Both the position numbers and the translations under genes were made by a program. A stretch of 64,000 nucleotides of DNA from Buchnera aphidicola (Stegophylla sp.) (GTDB lineage Bacteria; Pseudomonadota; Gammaproteobacteria; Enterobacterales; Enterobacteriaceae), in NCBI RefSeq assembly GCF_005080785.1, contig NZ_CP032998.1, positions 348,405 to 412,404 on the forward strand. The letters are read 5' to 3'. Every line of letters begins with the position of its first letter. Within the stretch, counting starts at the first letter, position 1. The notes below the pieces were generated by a model. It was not told the DNA's origin and did no database searches. It was given only the letters and a program-made list of their open reading frames with translations. Positions 1-9,443 of this stretch are shown here, piece by piece.

Positions 1-155
1 AAACCAGATCCTCCGGATGTAGCCCAACCTAAAGCATTACCATAACGATCTGTAATAGTCACTATAGTATTATTAAAAGATGCATGAATATAAGCAATAC
101 CATCTAAAATTTGTTTTTTGATACGTTTTTTAAAACGTGAAGAAGATTTTTTCAT
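1..155 (-). CDS. rpsK: 30S ribosomal protein S11 (3' part outside window)
   Basis: S11 sits on the platform of the small ribosomal subunit and binds 16S rRNA near the mRNA exit. About 51 N-terminal residues are visible, starting [14 protein letters not shown] and running through the family block [16 protein letters not shown] to GWATSGGSG, which is diagnostic. The gene leaves the window at base 1, so the C-terminal half is missing only because of the window edge. It follows rpsM by 20 bases, as in the enterobacterial alpha operon (rpsM-rpsK-rpsD-rpoA-rplQ). There is no sign of decay. Confidence 0.95.
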   Translation of the reverse strand, partial: MKKSSSRFKKRIKKQILDGIAYIHASFNNTIVTITDRYGNALGWATSGGSG

Positions 156-175
156 AATTAAAATTCTCTATAAAA

Positions 176-532
176 TTATTTTTTTATTAGCTTTCTAGGA
201 CCTTTTCTAGTCCGAGCATTTGTTTTAGTTCTTTGTCCTCGAACAGGTAAACTTCTACGATGTCTTAAACCTCGATAACAACCTAAATCCATTAATCGTT
301 TAATATTTAATGTTATTTCCCTTCTTAAATCTCCTTCTACAACAAATTTTATAATAGCATCTCGTATTAAATCTAATTGTTGTTCACTCAATTCGCCAAT
401 TTTAGTTTTTTCTAATATACCACAATTCATACAAATACTCTTAGATCGTGTTCTACCTATTCCATATATTAATCTTAATGCAATAACAGTATGTTTATGA
501 TCGGGAATATTTATTCCTGAAATACGAACCAT
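176..532 (-). CDS. rpsM: 30S ribosomal protein S13
   Basis: S13 is a head protein of the 30S subunit that contacts the P-site tRNA and forms intersubunit bridges with the 50S. The product is 118 residues, the same length as in E. coli. It has the opening [16 protein letters not shown] block ([14 protein letters not shown]), the central [17 protein letters not shown] block, and the basic C-terminal tail [14 protein letters not shown] that reaches the P-site. It is the first gene of the alpha operon, after rpmJ. The 69-base gap to rpmJ holds no obvious terminator, so read-through from the spc operon is possible. Confidence 0.98.
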   Translation of the reverse strand: MVRISGINIPDHKHTVIALRLIYGIGRTRSKSICMNCGILEKTKIGELSEQQLDLIRDAIIKFVVEGDLRREITLNIKRLMDLGCYRGLRHRRSLPVRGQRTKTNARTRKGPRKLIKK

Positions 533-601
533 AAAATATACACCTCCATAATAATTATAATAAAAATTACTTATTATAATATAAAAAGTATAAATTATTA
601 A

Positions 602-718
602 TTACCCTTGACGTTGTTTATGTTTAGGATAATTTTTACAAATAACACGAACAATATTATTTCTCTTTACAATTTTACAACTACGACACAATTTTTTAAC
701 CGATGTTCTAACTTTCAT
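602..718 (-). CDS. rpmJ: 50S ribosomal protein L36
   Basis: L36 is a small zinc-binding protein of the large subunit. Reading the minus strand from ATG at 718 gives 38 residues, beginning [15 protein letters not shown] and ending KHKQRQG. Length and both ends match E. coli L36. The metal ligands are present: CRSC, a later Cys (VICK) and His (PKHK), so this is the zinc-binding (C+) form. It is the last gene of the spc operon, 50 bases after secY, its usual place. Confidence 0.97.
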   Translation of the reverse strand: MKVRTSVKKLCRSCKIVKRNNIVRVICKNYPKHKQRQG

Positions 719-768
719 AATTTTACCATATATTAAACTACATTTATCACATTATCATCAATATAATT

Positions 769-2100
769 TTAAAATTTTAAATTACTAACATTCAAATTAG
801 ATTTTTTTAAAATTGAATTATATTGTTTTGACATAATTAAAGTTTGTACTTGTGTAATAAAATCCATAATAACAACTGTTACAATTAATAATGTAGTACC
901 TCCAAAATAAAATGGAACATGCATAAAAAATCTCATACAATCAGGAAGAAGACAAATACATAACATATATAAAGAACCAATAAAAGTTAATTTAAGTACT
1001 ATATTACTAATATATTTCGAAGTTTGTTCTCCAGGGCGAACACCTAAAATAAAAGCTCCAGATTTTTTTAAATATTCAGAAGTTTCACGAGCATTAAACG
1101 ATAAATGAGAGTAAAAAAAACAAAAGAAAACAATCAAAAAAGAATAAATTATCATATATAATACATTACCGGGTTGTAAATATGAAAGTAATTTAATTAA
1201 TACAAAACATTTATAACTTGTACCTATCCATAATAAAATAGTCATAGGAAACACAATAACACTAGAAGCAAAAATAGCCGGTATTACACCAGACATATTT
1301 ATTTTTAATGGTAAATAAGTATTCTGAACAGAATACATTTTTTGTACTTTATGTTGATGCACATAATTCAAAATAATTTTCCGATGACTTCTTTCCATAA
1401 TAACAACTAAAAAAATAACAAAAAAAATAACTAATGGAATTACCAACAACAACAACAAACTTAATTCACCACTATATATTTTATTAATAGTATTTTCAAT
1501 AACCATAGGTAAACTAGATATAATACCAATAAAAATAATAACTGAAACCCCATTGCCAATACCAAATTCAGTAATTAATTCACCCAACCACATTAATATC
1601 ATCGTTCCAGTTAATAAACTCATTGAAGCAATAATATAAAAACATAAATTAGGATTCATTACTAATCCTTGCATACCGGGTATATTAGGTAATGTACTAC
1701 TAATACCAATAGATTGTAATATACATAAAAAACAAGTCAAATATCTAGTATATTGAGCAATTTTATATTTTCCTAATTCACCATCTTTTTGAATATCCGA
1801 TAATCGTGAATTTAATAATATTAACAATTGCATAATAATTGATGATGAAATATAAGGCATTATTCCCAAAGAAAATATAGAAGCCCGGCTTAATGCGCCG
1901 CCAGAAAACATATTAAATATATCAACAGCAGTACCTTTTTGATCATAAAATGCATTCTCTAAAACAGTATTATCAATTCCAGGAATAGGAATAAAAGAAC
2001 CAATTCTAAAAATTACTATTGAAAAAATTAAAAAAAAAATCCGATTTTTTAATTCTATTATATTATTATTATAAAAAAATTTTTTTTTTTGTTTCAACAT
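769..2100 (-). CDS. secY: Protein translocase subunit SecY
   Basis: SecY is the channel-forming subunit of the SecYEG translocon in the inner membrane. The product is 443 residues, the E. coli length, with ten predicted membrane segments. Family blocks include FRIGSFIPIPGID (about 32-44), FNMFSGGALSRAS (plug region, about 62-74), the pore-lining IMPYISSSIIMQLL, and GVRPGEQTSKYI in the cytosolic C5 loop that contacts SecA. It lies between rplO and rpmJ in the spc operon as in free-living relatives. The N-terminus is rich in Lys and Asn, but the protein looks intact. Confidence 0.98.
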   Translation of the reverse strand: MLKQKKKFFYNNNIIELKNRIFFLIFSIVIFRIGSFIPIPGIDNTVLENAFYDQKGTAVDIFNMFSGGALSRASIFSLGIMPYISSSIIMQLLILLNSRLSDIQKDGELGKYKIAQYTRYLTCFLCILQSIGISSTLPNIPGMQGLVMNPNLCFYIIASMSLLTGTMILMWLGELITEFGIGNGVSVIIFIGIISSLPMVIENTINKIYSGELSLLLLLVIPLVIFFVIFLVVIMERSHRKIILNYVHQHKVQKMYSVQNTYLPLKINMSGVIPAIFASSVIVFPMTILLWIGTSYKCFVLIKLLSYLQPGNVLYMIIYSFLIVFFCFFYSHLSFNARETSEYLKKSGAFILGVRPGEQTSKYISNIVLKLTFIGSLYMLCICLLPDCMRFFMHVPFYFGGTTLLIVTVVIMDFITQVQTLIMSKQYNSILKKSNLNVSNLKF

Positions 2101-2109
2101 TTATGTTAA

Positions 2110-2547
2110 TTAATCCTCAATTTTACCGCCTAAAGATTGAAGAACAGAATAAGCACCTTTTGTAACTTTTAATCCCTGAATCACAAACGATGTTTTATCT
2201 AACAATCCGGAACAAATAATTTTTACATATTTAACATTTTTTTTAATAACATGAAATTTTTTTAAAACATGTATATTAATATGATTTACAGAGATATTTT
2301 GTAACTCAGATAACCTAACTTCGTCAGTAACTATTTTTTTTTGAGAGACAAAACCAAATTTTGGGATACGACGATAAAAAGGAGTCTGACCACCTTCAAA
2401 TCCTCGTCTAATACTCGCACCTGATCTCGATTTTTGACCTTTATGACCACGACCAGATGTTTTACCAAGACCAGAACCTATACCTCGACCAACTCTTACC
2501 TTAAATTTTCGTGAACCTACATTAGGTTTCAAAGTATTTAAATACAA
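2110..2547 (-). CDS. rplO: 50S ribosomal protein L15, TTG start
   Basis: L15 is a late-assembly protein of the large subunit that contacts 23S rRNA. The product is 145 residues (144 in E. coli). The N-terminal half has the glycine- and arginine-rich extension [19 protein letters not shown] that threads into rRNA. Translation appears to start at TTG (2547-2545): the following residues YLNTLKP align with E. coli RLNTLSP, no ATG fits, and an AGGAGG Shine-Dalgarno sequence sits about 9 bases upstream, inside the last codons of rpmD. The gap to rpmD is 4 bases, so translation may be coupled. Confidence 0.96.
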   Translation of the reverse strand: MYLNTLKPNVGSRKFKVRVGRGIGSGLGKTSGRGHKGQKSRSGASIRRGFEGGQTPFYRRIPKFGFVSQKKIVTDEVRLSELQNISVNHINIHVLKKFHVIKKNVKYVKIICSGLLDKTSFVIQGLKVTKGAYSVLQSLGGKIED

Positions 2548-2551
2548 TTTA

Positions 2552-2743
2552 TTATCCCTCCTGTATATGTACTATATGAGAAATTTTATTTACCATACCT
2601 CGAATAGAAGGACTATCTTCTCGTTCCACAACATCACCAATATGACGTAATCCTAAACCCAATAAAGTACGTCTATGTTTTTTTAAACATCCTATTTTAC
2701 TTTTTACCTGAATAATTTTTATTTTTTTTGTATTAATAATCAT
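2552..2743 (-). CDS. rpmD: 50S ribosomal protein L30
   Basis: L30 is a small peripheral protein of the large subunit. The product is 63 residues against 59 in E. coli. The family core [25 protein letters not shown] and [16 protein letters not shown] is clear. The extra residues are a short N-terminal stretch (MIINTK) and a slightly longer C-terminus. It lies between rpsE (8 bases before) and rplO (4 bases after) in the spc operon. Its last codons supply the Shine-Dalgarno sequence for the TTG-started rplO. Confidence 0.97.
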   Translation of the reverse strand: MIINTKKIKIIQVKSKIGCLKKHRRTLLGLGLRHIGDVVEREDSPSIRGMVNKISHIVHIQEG

Positions 2744-2751
2744 AAAATATA

Positions 2752-3255
2752 TTAACCACCAATAATTTCAAAAATTGATTTATTTCTTTTTTTTGCAATC
2801 ATTTTCGGAGATTTCATATTTTTTAAACCCTTCATAGTTGCTCTAACAATATTAATAGGATTCGTAGAACCATAAGCTTTCGCTAGAACATTTTGTATAC
2901 CTACCACTTCTAAAACCGCTCTCATAGCTCCTCCCGCAATAATACCTGTCCCTTTTGAAGCAGGTTTCATAAAAATACTCGAACCAGTATGTACACCTTT
3001 AACAACATGCTGTAAAGTACCATTATAAATTTTAATTATAATCATATTTCGACGCGCTTGATCCATAGCTTTTTGAATTGCTGCAGGTACTTCACGAGCT
3101 TTACCATAACCAAACCCTACTTTCCCTTTTTGATCACCAACTACTGTTAACGCAGTAAACGAAAAAATTCTACCACCTTTTACTGTTTTTGAAACTCGAT
3201 TAACTGTAATTAATTTTTCTTTTAAATCATTATACATACTTTCCAACTTGACCAT
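2752..3255 (-). CDS. rpsE: 30S ribosomal protein S5
   Basis: S5 lies at the mRNA entry side of the 30S subunit and helps decoding accuracy. The product is 167 residues, as in E. coli. The double-stranded-RNA-binding-like N-domain includes [19 protein letters not shown] and [16 protein letters not shown]. The C-domain includes [18 protein letters not shown] and [13 protein letters not shown]. The loop around VKGGR, where spectinomycin-resistance changes are known, is of the normal type. It lies between rplR and rpmD in the spc operon. Confidence 0.98.
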   Translation of the reverse strand: MVKLESMYNDLKEKLITVNRVSKTVKGGRIFSFTALTVVGDQKGKVGFGYGKAREVPAAIQKAMDQARRNMIIIKIYNGTLQHVVKGVHTGSSIFMKPASKGTGIIAGGAMRAVLEVVGIQNVLAKAYGSTNPINIVRATMKGLKNMKSPKMIAKKRNKSIFEIIGG

Positions 3256-3268
3256 ATTAATTATTACC

Positions 3269-3622
3269 TTAAAAATTTAACCCTGATTTTCTAGCAGATT
3301 CTGCCAATGTTTTAATACGACCATGATATTTAAAACCTGATCGATCAAAAGAAACAACATTAATTCCTTTGCTTATCGCTCTCTGAGCAATAATCGATCC
3401 AACAACACTAGCAGCCAATTTATTACCAGTATAATTAAGATTTTCTTTAATTTTTTTTTCTAAAGTTGATGCTACTGTACAAACACCATCAGTCTTGGAA
3501 TCAATAATTTGAGCATATATATGACGTGAAGTACGATGTACAACTAAACGAAATTTATTTAATTTTTTCAGATGCATACGACATTTTTTTAATCTTCGAA
3601 AACGAACACTTTTTTTATTCAT
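3269..3622 (-). CDS. rplR: 50S ribosomal protein L18
   Basis: L18 binds 5S rRNA together with L5 in the central protuberance. From ATG at 3622 the product is 117 residues, the same as in E. coli. It begins [13 protein letters not shown] and carries [30 protein letters not shown] and [16 protein letters not shown] longer reading frame extends upstream to 3673 but would overlap rplF and add 17 residues not found in the family, so the shorter start was chosen. It lies 13 bases after rplF and 13 before rpsE. Confidence 0.96.
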   Translation of the reverse strand: MNKKSVRFRRLKKCRMHLKKLNKFRLVVHRTSRHIYAQIIDSKTDGVCTVASTLEKKIKENLNYTGNKLAASVVGSIIAQRAISKGINVVSFDRSGFKYHGRIKTLAESARKSGLNF

Positions 3623-3635
3623 TATACTATGCATA

Positions 3636-4172
3636 CTATTTTTTCTTTGCCTCTTTAATACGTACCAGTTCATCTACATACCGTACACCTTTTCCTTTAT
3701 AAGATTCTGGTTTTCTTTTAAATCTTAAATTTGCCGCCACTTGACCTAATAATTGTTTATCAAAACTTCTTAAAATAATTTCTGTAGCAGATATATTTTC
3801 TGCAACAATCCCATCTGGAAGAGTATATTGAACAGCATGAGAATATCCTAAAAACATATGAATAATATTATTTGGTTCAACTGAAACTTTATACCCTACT
3901 CCAATTAACTTTAATGTCTTAGAAAATCCTATAGTAATTCCAATAATCATAGAATTTACTAACGATCGTACAGTTCCTGCTTGCATCCAAGCATCATGTT
4001 TATTAAATTTTGGACTAAAAAATAACATATTATTTTTATTTTTAATAATAACAGAACTATGAAAATATTTCTTAAAAATTTTACCTTTACTTTTCACAAC
4101 AATCATATTATGATCTAATACAATACTTACATTTTTAGGTACTATAATAAATTTTTTAGCAATACGAGACAT
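3636..4172 (-). CDS. rplF: 50S ribosomal protein L6
   Basis: L6 sits near the factor-binding centre of the 50S subunit. The product is 178 residues (177 in E. coli) with two homologous alpha/beta domains. The first domain is strongly diverged and Lys/Asn-rich ([15 protein letters not shown]). The second keeps the family blocks [27 protein letters not shown] and the C-terminal signature [15 protein letters not shown] followed by [12 protein letters not shown]. It lies between rpsH and rplR. The uneven conservation fits relaxed selection on the N-domain, with no broken frame. Confidence 0.98.
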   Translation of the reverse strand: MSRIAKKFIIVPKNVSIVLDHNMIVVKSKGKIFKKYFHSSVIIKNKNNMLFFSPKFNKHDAWMQAGTVRSLVNSMIIGITIGFSKTLKLIGVGYKVSVEPNNIIHMFLGYSHAVQYTLPDGIVAENISATEIILRSFDKQLLGQVAANLRFKRKPESYKGKGVRYVDELVRIKEAKKK

Positions 4173-4189
4173 TTATTATCCCTCCAACA

Positions 4190-4585
4190 CTAATAAACAA
4201 AACAAATAATTTCACCACCAATACCCATTTTTTTAGCTTTCTTATTACTCATAACACCTTTAGAAGTGGACAACACAGCGATTCCTAAACCATCTATAAC
4301 ATTTGGTAAATGATGTTTATTTTTATACACACGTAAACTAGGTTTACTAATACGTTTAATATCTTCAATTACAGCTTTCCCATTAAAATATTTCAAAATA
4401 ATTTTTAATATTATATGATTCCTCACATGATTCACAATATAATCTTTAATATAACCTTCTTGTTTTAAAACACAACTAATTGCAATTTTTAACTTTGAAG
4501 AAGGCATACATACAAAAATCTTATTCGCTAATTGACTATTTCGAATACGTGTGAACATATCTGATATAGGATCTTGCATACTCAT
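4190..4585 (-). CDS. rpsH: 30S ribosomal protein S8
   Basis: S8 is a primary 16S rRNA-binding protein; in E. coli it is also the translational repressor of the spc operon. From ATG at 4585 the product is 131 residues (130 in E. coli), beginning [16 protein letters not shown] and ending in the signature [10 protein letters not shown] to [14 protein letters not shown] and GGEIICFVY. The open frame runs five codons further up to a GTG, but the ATG start matches the family exactly. I could not judge whether the S8 autoregulatory site near rplE/rplX is kept. Confidence 0.95.
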   Translation of the reverse strand: MSMQDPISDMFTRIRNSQLANKIFVCMPSSKLKIAISCVLKQEGYIKDYIVNHVRNHIILKIILKYFNGKAVIEDIKRISKPSLRVYKNKHHLPNVIDGLGIAVLSTSKGVMSNKKAKKMGIGGEIICFVY

Positions 4586-4624
4586 GATATTTATACTCAC
4601 TGTTTATAAAATTAAAATTATATT

Positions 4625-4930
4625 TTACCAACTAGATTTTTTTAAACCAGGAATCTCTCCTCGCATTGCAAATTCTCGTAATTTCATTCTACTTAATCCA
4701 AATTTTCTTACAAATCCATGAGGTCTACCAGTGTGTAAACAACGATTCCTTTGTCTACATAAACTAGAATCTCGAGGTAAAGTTTGTAATTTTAATACTG
4801 CTTTCCATCGTTTTGATTGTTTAACTGAAATATCAGAAATAATTTTTTTTAAATTCTGACGTACTTTAAAAAATTTTATTCCTAATTTAATACGTTTACT
4901 TTCACGTGCTTTCATAGATTCTTTAGCCAT
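4625..4930 (-). CDS. rpsN: 30S ribosomal protein S14
   Basis: S14 is a head protein of the 30S subunit. The product is 101 residues, identical in length to the long form of E. coli. It has [31 protein letters not shown] and the C-terminal GLKKSSW. The paired CxxC motifs of the short zinc-binding form are absent, so this is the zinc-independent type. It lies between rplE and rpsH in the usual spc operon order, with 22 and 39 base gaps. Confidence 0.98.
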   Translation of the reverse strand: MAKESMKARESKRIKLGIKFFKVRQNLKKIISDISVKQSKRWKAVLKLQTLPRDSSLCRQRNRCLHTGRPHGFVRKFGLSRMKLREFAMRGEIPGLKKSSW

Positions 4931-4952
4931 AAACTTATATTCCTTTTACATA

Positions 4953-5489
4953 TTATACACGAAAGGGAAAATTAAAATAAGACAATAATAAATATCCTTC
5001 ATTATCCGAATGAGCTGTCGTAGTAATAGTAATATTTAAACCACGTATTTTATCAATCTTATCATAATTAATCTCAGGAAAAATAATTTGTTCACGTATA
5101 CCTAAGCTATAATTACCACGACCATCAAAAGATTTCTTCGAAAATCCTCTAAAATCACGAATTCTGGGTATTACAATGGTAATTAAACGATATAAAAAAT
5201 CCCATTTTCGACATCCTCGTAAAGTTACCTTACAACCAATAGGATAACCTTCACGTATTTTAAAACTAGAAATAGATTTTTTCGCTTTTGTAATATATGG
5301 TTTCTGACCAGAAATAGCCGTCAAATCTGAAATAGCATAATCTAAAGTTTTTTTTTCCTGATCTGCTTTACCAATTCCCATATTTAAAGTAATTTTATCA
5401 ATTTTAGGAACCTGCATAACAGAAGTATACTGAAATTTTCTCATAAATTTTCTTATTATATGTTCTTTATAATAATTATATAATACCAA
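4953..5489 (-). CDS. rplE: 50S ribosomal protein L5, TTG start
   Basis: L5 binds 5S rRNA and contacts the P-site tRNA and S13. The product is 178 residues (179 in E. coli), with [38 protein letters not shown] and [15 protein letters not shown]. The start is TTG at 5489-5487: the sequence after it ([10 protein letters not shown]) aligns with E. coli AKLHDYYKDEV, the first ATG would remove the N-terminal 15 residues, and a GGAGG Shine-Dalgarno lies 8 bases upstream. With rplO, it is one of two spc-operon genes using TTG behind a strong ribosome-binding site. Confidence 0.96.
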   Translation of the reverse strand: MVLYNYYKEHIIRKFMRKFQYTSVMQVPKIDKITLNMGIGKADQEKKTLDYAISDLTAISGQKPYITKAKKSISSFKIREGYPIGCKVTLRGCRKWDFLYRLITIVIPRIRDFRGFSKKSFDGRGNYSLGIREQIIFPEINYDKIDKIRGLNITITTTAHSDNEGYLLLSYFNFPFRV

Positions 5490-5504
5490 AATCTATCCCT
5501 CCAT

Positions 5505-5822
5505 TTATTTAATAACTTGATGATCAGATTTTAAAAATCGAACCTTTTTATTAGTAATAAATTTAAACCCTACTCGATCAGGTTTATTACTTTTAGAATT
5601 TACAATCGCTACATTAGAAATATGTATAGGAGATTCTTTTTTAATAATTCCACCATATTGATTCTGATCAGGAATTGATTTTTGATGTTTATAAATAATA
5701 TTTACACCTTCTACAATTATTTTATTTCGTTTTTTTAAAATACACTTTACTTTCCCAATTTTGTTTTTATCTTTACCAGATATGATTACCACAGTATCAC
5801 CATTCCGAATTTTTAATGCCAT
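5505..5822 (-). CDS. rplX: 50S ribosomal protein L24
   Basis: L24 is an assembly-initiator protein of the 50S subunit. The product is about 105 residues (104 in E. coli) with the KOW-type opening KIRNGDTVVIISGKDKNKIGKV, the VEGVNIIYKHQKS loop, and DRVGFKFITNKKVRFLKS. Two ATG codons stand in tandem (5825 and 5822). The second gives MALKIRN, matching the family, and has better spacing from the AAGGAT ribosome-binding site, so it was chosen. It lies between rplN and rplE. Confidence 0.95.
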   Translation of the reverse strand: MALKIRNGDTVVIISGKDKNKIGKVKCILKKRNKIIVEGVNIIYKHQKSIPDQNQYGGIIKKESPIHISNVAIVNSKSNKPDRVGFKFITNKKVRFLKSDHQVIK

Positions 5823-5847
5823 CATATATCCTTTTTTTTTAAAATGA

Positions 5848-6216
5848 TTAAAGTACTTCTGGAGCTAATGAAACAATTTTCATAAATTTTTCTAATCTAA
5901 GTTCACGTGTTATAGGTCCAAATACACGTGTACCAATTGGTTGATCAGAATTATTTAAAATTACACAAGCATTAGTATCAAAACGTATTAAAGAACCATC
6001 CAATCTTCGAATACCTTTTTTAGTACGTACCACTAATGCTTTTAATACTTCTCCTTTTTTTACTTTACCTCTAGGAACAGCTTCTTTAATAGTAACTTTA
6101 ATAATATCACCAATACTAGCATACCGTCTTTTTGAACCACCCAAAACACGAATACACATTGCTAATCGTGCTCCTGAATTATCAGCAACTTTTAATATCG
6201 TCTGTTCTTGAATCAT
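5848..6216 (-). CDS. rplN: 50S ribosomal protein L14
   Basis: L14 forms intersubunit bridges and is the first gene of the spc operon. From ATG at 6216 the product is 122 residues (123 in E. coli), opening [19 protein letters not shown] and ending [14 protein letters not shown]. The open frame extends 31 codons upstream, but that extension is AT-rich, matches nothing in the family and would overlap the promoter region, so it is rejected. A GAAGGTGA ribosome-binding site precedes the chosen ATG. An operon boundary (terminator, then promoter) lies immediately upstream. Confidence 0.97.
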   Translation of the reverse strand: MIQEQTILKVADNSGARLAMCIRVLGGSKRRYASIGDIIKVTIKEAVPRGKVKKGEVLKALVVRTKKGIRRLDGSLIRFDTNACVILNNSDQPIGTRVFGPITRELRLEKFMKIVSLAPEVL

Positions 6217-6259
6217 ATTATTCACCTTCATTATAAACATAATTATTAATACATCATCA

Positions 6260-6268
6260 ATTATAACA
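6260..6268 (-). promoter_or_regulatory. Probable spc operon promoter (extended -10)
   Basis: On the minus strand the bases read TGTTATAAT, an extended -10 element (TGn followed by a perfect TATAAT). It lies about 45 bases before the rplN start and just after the S10 terminator hairpin. No good -35 hexamer is visible, which extended -10 promoters tolerate. The position equals that of the E. coli spc promoter. The site is an inference from motif and position. Confidence 0.55.
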
Positions 6269-6279
6269 CACATCAAATA

Positions 6280-6319
6280 TTTTAAAATAATAAGAAGACA
6301 TGTAAACATTCATGTCTTC
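6280..6319 (-). terminator. Terminator of the S10 operon
   Basis: A perfect 9-bp inverted repeat (GAAGACATG at 6294-6302, CATGTCTTC at 6311-6319) with an 8-base loop lies between rpsQ and rplN. Read on the minus strand it is followed by TTATTATTTT. It stands exactly at the S10/spc operon boundary known from E. coli and is GC-rich for this genome, so an intrinsic terminator is likely. Confidence 0.75.
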
Positions 6320-6326
6320 ATAAAAA

Positions 6327-6578
6327 TTAGTAAACAAACTTTTTAAAAATTTTAACTAAAGTCCATGATTTAGTTTTAGAAATAGGACGACATTCTGATA
6401 TTTCCACAATATCCCCATTAGAACATTCATTATTTGCATCATGAATATGAATTTTTGTATTCTTACGAATAAATTTTTTGTACATGGGGTGTTTAATAAA
6501 CCGTTCTATTAAAACTACCGCTGAATTTTGCATTTTATCACTAATTACACGACCTTTTAATATTTTAATCGTTTTCAT
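6327..6578 (-). CDS. rpsQ: 30S ribosomal protein S17
   Basis: S17 is a primary 16S rRNA-binding protein with an OB fold. The product is 83 residues (84 in E. coli). It has [20 protein letters not shown], the loop [18 protein letters not shown] and [18 protein letters not shown], all diagnostic. It is the last gene of the S10 operon. The rpmC stop lies 2 bases upstream and a strong hairpin follows downstream. Confidence 0.98.
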   Translation of the reverse strand: MKTIKILKGRVISDKMQNSAVVLIERFIKHPMYKKFIRKNTKIHIHDANNECSNGDIVEISECRPISKTKSWTLVKIFKKFVY

Positions 6579-6580
6579 AA

Positions 6581-6772
6581 TTAATATTTTCTCTTCTCAG
6601 TTAATATAGTTTTAATTCGAGAAATATTACGACGCACTCTTCGTAATAAATGAACATGTTTTAATTTTCTTTGAGATAACTGAATTCGTAAATTAAATTT
6701 TTCTTGTAATAAATTTAATAAATCATTATATAAATTATGAATAGATTTTTTACGTAATTCTATCAATTTCAT
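6581..6772 (-). CDS. rpmC: 50S ribosomal protein L29
   Basis: L29 sits near the polypeptide exit tunnel and forms part of the docking site for trigger factor and SRP. The product is 63 residues, the E. coli length, a two-helix protein beginning [20 protein letters not shown] with the family block [14 protein letters not shown] and [14 protein letters not shown]. It is packed tightly between rplP (4 bases before) and rpsQ (2 bases after). Confidence 0.98.
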   Translation of the reverse strand: MKLIELRKKSIHNLYNDLLNLLQEKFNLRIQLSQRKLKHVHLLRRVRRNISRIKTILTEKRKY

Positions 6773-6776
6773 TATG

Positions 6777-7184
6777 TTACACCATTTTAGTTACAAAAAC
6801 AGTTTTAACAGACAATTTTGATGCAGCTAATTTAAACGCTAAACGTGATTCCTCTTCAGAAATACCATCTATTTCATATAATATTTTTCCAGGCTGTACT
6901 AAAAATACCCAATATTCAACATTACCTTTCCCTTTACCCATTCTGACTTCCAATGGTTTTTGAGTAATTGGTTTATCCGGAAAGACACGTATCCATATTT
7001 TTCCTTGTCGTTTCATCGATCTCGTTATTGATCTTCGAGCAGATTCAATTTGACGACCTGTTAAACGTCCTCGAGTAATTGCTTTCAAACCAAATTGACC
7101 AAAATGCACATAAGAATTTAAAACTAATCCTCTATTTTTACCTTTATGCATTTTTCGAAACTTAGTACGTTTAGGTTGTAACAT
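6777..7184 (-). CDS. rplP: 50S ribosomal protein L16
   Basis: L16 lies near the peptidyl-transferase centre and the A-site tRNA. The product is 135 residues (136 in E. coli), opening [19 protein letters not shown], with [16 protein letters not shown] and the C-terminal [20 protein letters not shown]. Its ATG overlaps the rpsC stop by one base (TAATG), so translation is likely coupled. The whole rRNA-binding surface is present. Confidence 0.98.
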   Translation of the reverse strand: MLQPKRTKFRKMHKGKNRGLVLNSYVHFGQFGLKAITRGRLTGRQIESARRSITRSMKRQGKIWIRVFPDKPITQKPLEVRMGKGKGNVEYWVFLVQPGKILYEIDGISEEESRLAFKLAASKLSVKTVFVTKMV

Positions 7185-7918
7185 TATCTTAATAATCTCC
7201 CTCTATTATCGATATTTAGAACATACCGTCTTCTCTTTTTCTGTTTTTTTTTCACAACATCTCTTTTAGTATTTTCAATAATTTTCATACCATCCAATAT
7301 TTCACCTTTAAAAACCCATACTTTTACACCAATAATACCATATGTTGTATGTGCTTCTGATAAACTATATTCAATATCTGCACGTAAAGTATGTAACGGT
7401 ACACGACCTTCACGATACCACTCTGTTCGTGCTATTTCCGTACCACCTAAACGACCACTTACTTCTACCTTGATACCTTTTGCGCCTTTTTTCATAGCAT
7501 TCTGTACAGATCTTTTCATAGCGCGACGAAACATAATTCTTCGCTCTAATTGTGAAGCAATATTATCAGAAATTAATTTAGCATCTAATTCAGGTTTTTT
7601 AATTTCTGTAATATTAATTTGTGTTGGGAACCCAGCAATATTCGCAACTTCTAATCTTAATTTTTCAACATCTTCCCCTCCTTTCCCAATCAAAATACCA
7701 GGACGAGCAGTATAAATAGTAACGCGAACATTTTTTGATAAACGATCAATAACTATACGAGAAACAGATGCCTTACTTAATTTTTTAATTAAAAACTGAC
7801 GAATTTCAAAATCATTATATAAATATGTAGAAAAATTTTTATTATCTGCAAACCAAGTAGAATTCCAATATTTTATAATACCTAATCGCATACCATGAGG
7901 ATGTACTTTCTGACCCAT
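7184..7918 (-). CDS. rpsC: 30S ribosomal protein S3
   Basis: S3 forms part of the mRNA entry channel and has helicase activity with S4 and S5. The product is 244 residues, about 11 longer than in E. coli because of a basic C-terminal tail (KKKQKKRRR). The KH domain is clear: [20 protein letters not shown] (about 65-84). The C-domain has [18 protein letters not shown] and [16 protein letters not shown]. It lies 25 bases after rplV and overlaps rplP by one base. Confidence 0.98.
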   Translation of the reverse strand: MGQKVHPHGMRLGIIKYWNSTWFADNKNFSTYLYNDFEIRQFLIKKLSKASVSRIVIDRLSKNVRVTIYTARPGILIGKGGEDVEKLRLEVANIAGFPTQINITEIKKPELDAKLISDNIASQLERRIMFRRAMKRSVQNAMKKGAKGIKVEVSGRLGGTEIARTEWYREGRVPLHTLRADIEYSLSEAHTTYGIIGVKVWVFKGEILDGMKIIENTKRDVVKKKQKKRRRYVLNIDNRGRLLR

Positions 7919-7943
7919 ATTAATTCCTATAAAATATTAGCTT

Positions 7944-8276
7944 TTATTTATTAGATACAATAACAGTAATATGACTAGTACGTTTTAAAATATGATCTGA
8001 CCGCCCTTTGGCTCTAGGTATGATACGTTTCATCATTGGACCTTCATCAACATAAATCTCTTTTATAAACAAATTATTTACATTAATACCAAAATTATGA
8101 TGAGCATTTGCGATAGCAGAATTAAGAACTTTTTTTACTAAAAAAGCAGATTTTTTTTTATGATAATTTAAAAAATCCATAATATGAGTAATTTTTTTAC
8201 CTCGAATACAATTCACAATTAACCTTAATTTTTGTGCTGATGATTTTGCTTTTCTGTATTTAGATACAATTTCCAT
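7944..8276 (-). CDS. rplV: 50S ribosomal protein L22
   Basis: L22 lines the polypeptide exit tunnel. The product is 110 residues, as in E. coli, with [21 protein letters not shown] at the start, [18 protein letters not shown], and the C-terminal hairpin [20 protein letters not shown] that reaches the tunnel (the known macrolide-resistance loop, here unaltered). It is tightly linked to rpsS (8 bases). Confidence 0.98.
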   Translation of the reverse strand: MEIVSKYRKAKSSAQKLRLIVNCIRGKKITHIMDFLNYHKKKSAFLVKKVLNSAIANAHHNFGINVNNLFIKEIYVDEGPMMKRIIPRAKGRSDHILKRTSHITVIVSNK

Positions 8277-8284
8277 AAATTTTA

Positions 8285-8566
8285 TTACCTAACTTTTTTA
8301 ATTTTTTTATCTGAAATATGACCTTTATAAGTACGAGTTAAAGAAAATTCACCCAACTTATGACCTACCATATCTTCTGTAATAAATACCGGTATATGAT
8401 GACGACCGTTATGAATAGAAATAGTTAAACCTACCATATCGGGGAAAATAGTTGATCTTCTAGACCATGTTTTAATTACTTTTTTATTAGAAAACTTATT
8501 TATTTTTTTTACTTTTGATAATAAATTAACATCAATAAAGGGTCCTTTTTTAAGAGAACGGGGCAT
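8285..8566 (-). CDS. rpsS: 30S ribosomal protein S19
   Basis: S19 is a head protein that bridges to the 50S subunit and contacts tRNA with S13. The product is 93 residues (92 in E. coli), beginning [16 protein letters not shown], with [43 protein letters not shown] and a basic tail. It lies 16 bases after rplB and 8 before rplV, in standard S10 operon order. Confidence 0.98.
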   Translation of the reverse strand: MPRSLKKGPFIDVNLLSKVKKINKFSNKKVIKTWSRRSTIFPDMVGLTISIHNGRHHIPVFITEDMVGHKLGEFSLTRTYKGHISDKKIKKVR

Positions 8567-8582
8567 ATAAATATCCTCAATA

Positions 8583-9410
8583 TTATTTATTACTATTACA
8601 ATGACGTAAAATAAATTTATCAGTACGCTTATTTCTACGAGTTTTTTTACCTTTAGTTTGTTTCCCCCATGGAGTTACTGGATGTTTACCAAAATTTCTT
8701 CCTTCCCCTCCACCATGAGGATGATCAACAGGGTTCATAGCAGTACCACGTACTGTTGGTCTAATACCTCGCCATCGCGAAGCACCTGCTTTACCTAACA
8801 TTTTTAACATATGCTCAGAATTTCCTACTTCTCCAATGGTGGCACGACATTGAAAATTAATCTTACGAATCTCACCTGAACGTAATCTAATAGTAACATA
8901 AATACCTTCACGAGCAATAATTTGAGCATAATTACCAGCAGTACGAGCAATTTGACCGCCTTTATAAGGTTTCATTTCAATGTTATGAATTAATGTACCC
9001 ACCGGAATATTTTTCATAGGTAAACTATTTCCAATTTTAATCATCACCTTATCACCCGAAACTATTTCATCTCCTACATTCAATTTTTTAGGAGCTAAAA
9101 TATAGTTTCTTGTTCCATCTTGATATAAAATTAATGCTATATTCGCAGATCGATTAGGATCATATTCCAATCGTTCAACACGAGCAGTAATATTATCCTT
9201 AAGACGTTTAAAATCAATAACACGATAAATACGTTTATGTTGACCACCAATATGTCTCGTTGTAATACGACCTTGATTATTTCTACCTCCACTTTTAGAA
9301 CTACTTTTCGACAATAAAGAGTATGGGCGTCCTTTATATAAACCAGAATTGACCACTTTAATAACATGTCGACGACCAGGAGATGTTGGTTTACATTTCA
9401 TAATAATCAT
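8583..9410 (-). CDS. rplB: 50S ribosomal protein L2
   Basis: L2 is a universally conserved protein near the peptidyl-transferase centre. The product is about 275 residues (273 in E. coli) with [41 protein letters not shown] and the signature [20 protein letters not shown] near the C-terminus that includes the active His. Two ATGs (9416, 9410) are possible. The second has about 7 bases from AAGGA, whereas the first would abut it, so 9410 was chosen. A frame-shifted shadow frame inside is not a gene. Confidence 0.97.
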   Translation of the reverse strand: MIIMKCKPTSPGRRHVIKVVNSGLYKGRPYSLLSKSSSKSGGRNNQGRITTRHIGGQHKRIYRVIDFKRLKDNITARVERLEYDPNRSANIALILYQDGTRNYILAPKKLNVGDEIVSGDKVMIKIGNSLPMKNIPVGTLIHNIEMKPYKGGQIARTAGNYAQIIAREGIYVTIRLRSGEIRKINFQCRATIGEVGNSEHMLKMLGKAGASRWRGIRPTVRGTAMNPVDHPHGGGEGRNFGKHPVTPWGKQTKGKKTRRNKRTDKFILRHCNSNK

Positions 9411-9443
9411 ATTCATTTCCTTAATTACTATATATACTAATAA

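Noticed and set aside
3623-3673. Overlap of L18 with the end of L6
   Set aside because: Disappears when the conserved L18 start at 3622 is used.
6217-6309. Longer N-terminus of L14
   Set aside because: The extension would cover the terminator and promoter region and matches nothing; MIQEQ at 6216 is the conserved start.
7470-7715. Plus-strand open frame inside rpsC and similar antisense frames (for example 12438-12623, 56189-56371, 58225-58443)
   Set aside because: They lie opposite strongly conserved genes, lack ribosome-binding sites and mirror the codon pattern of the real gene.
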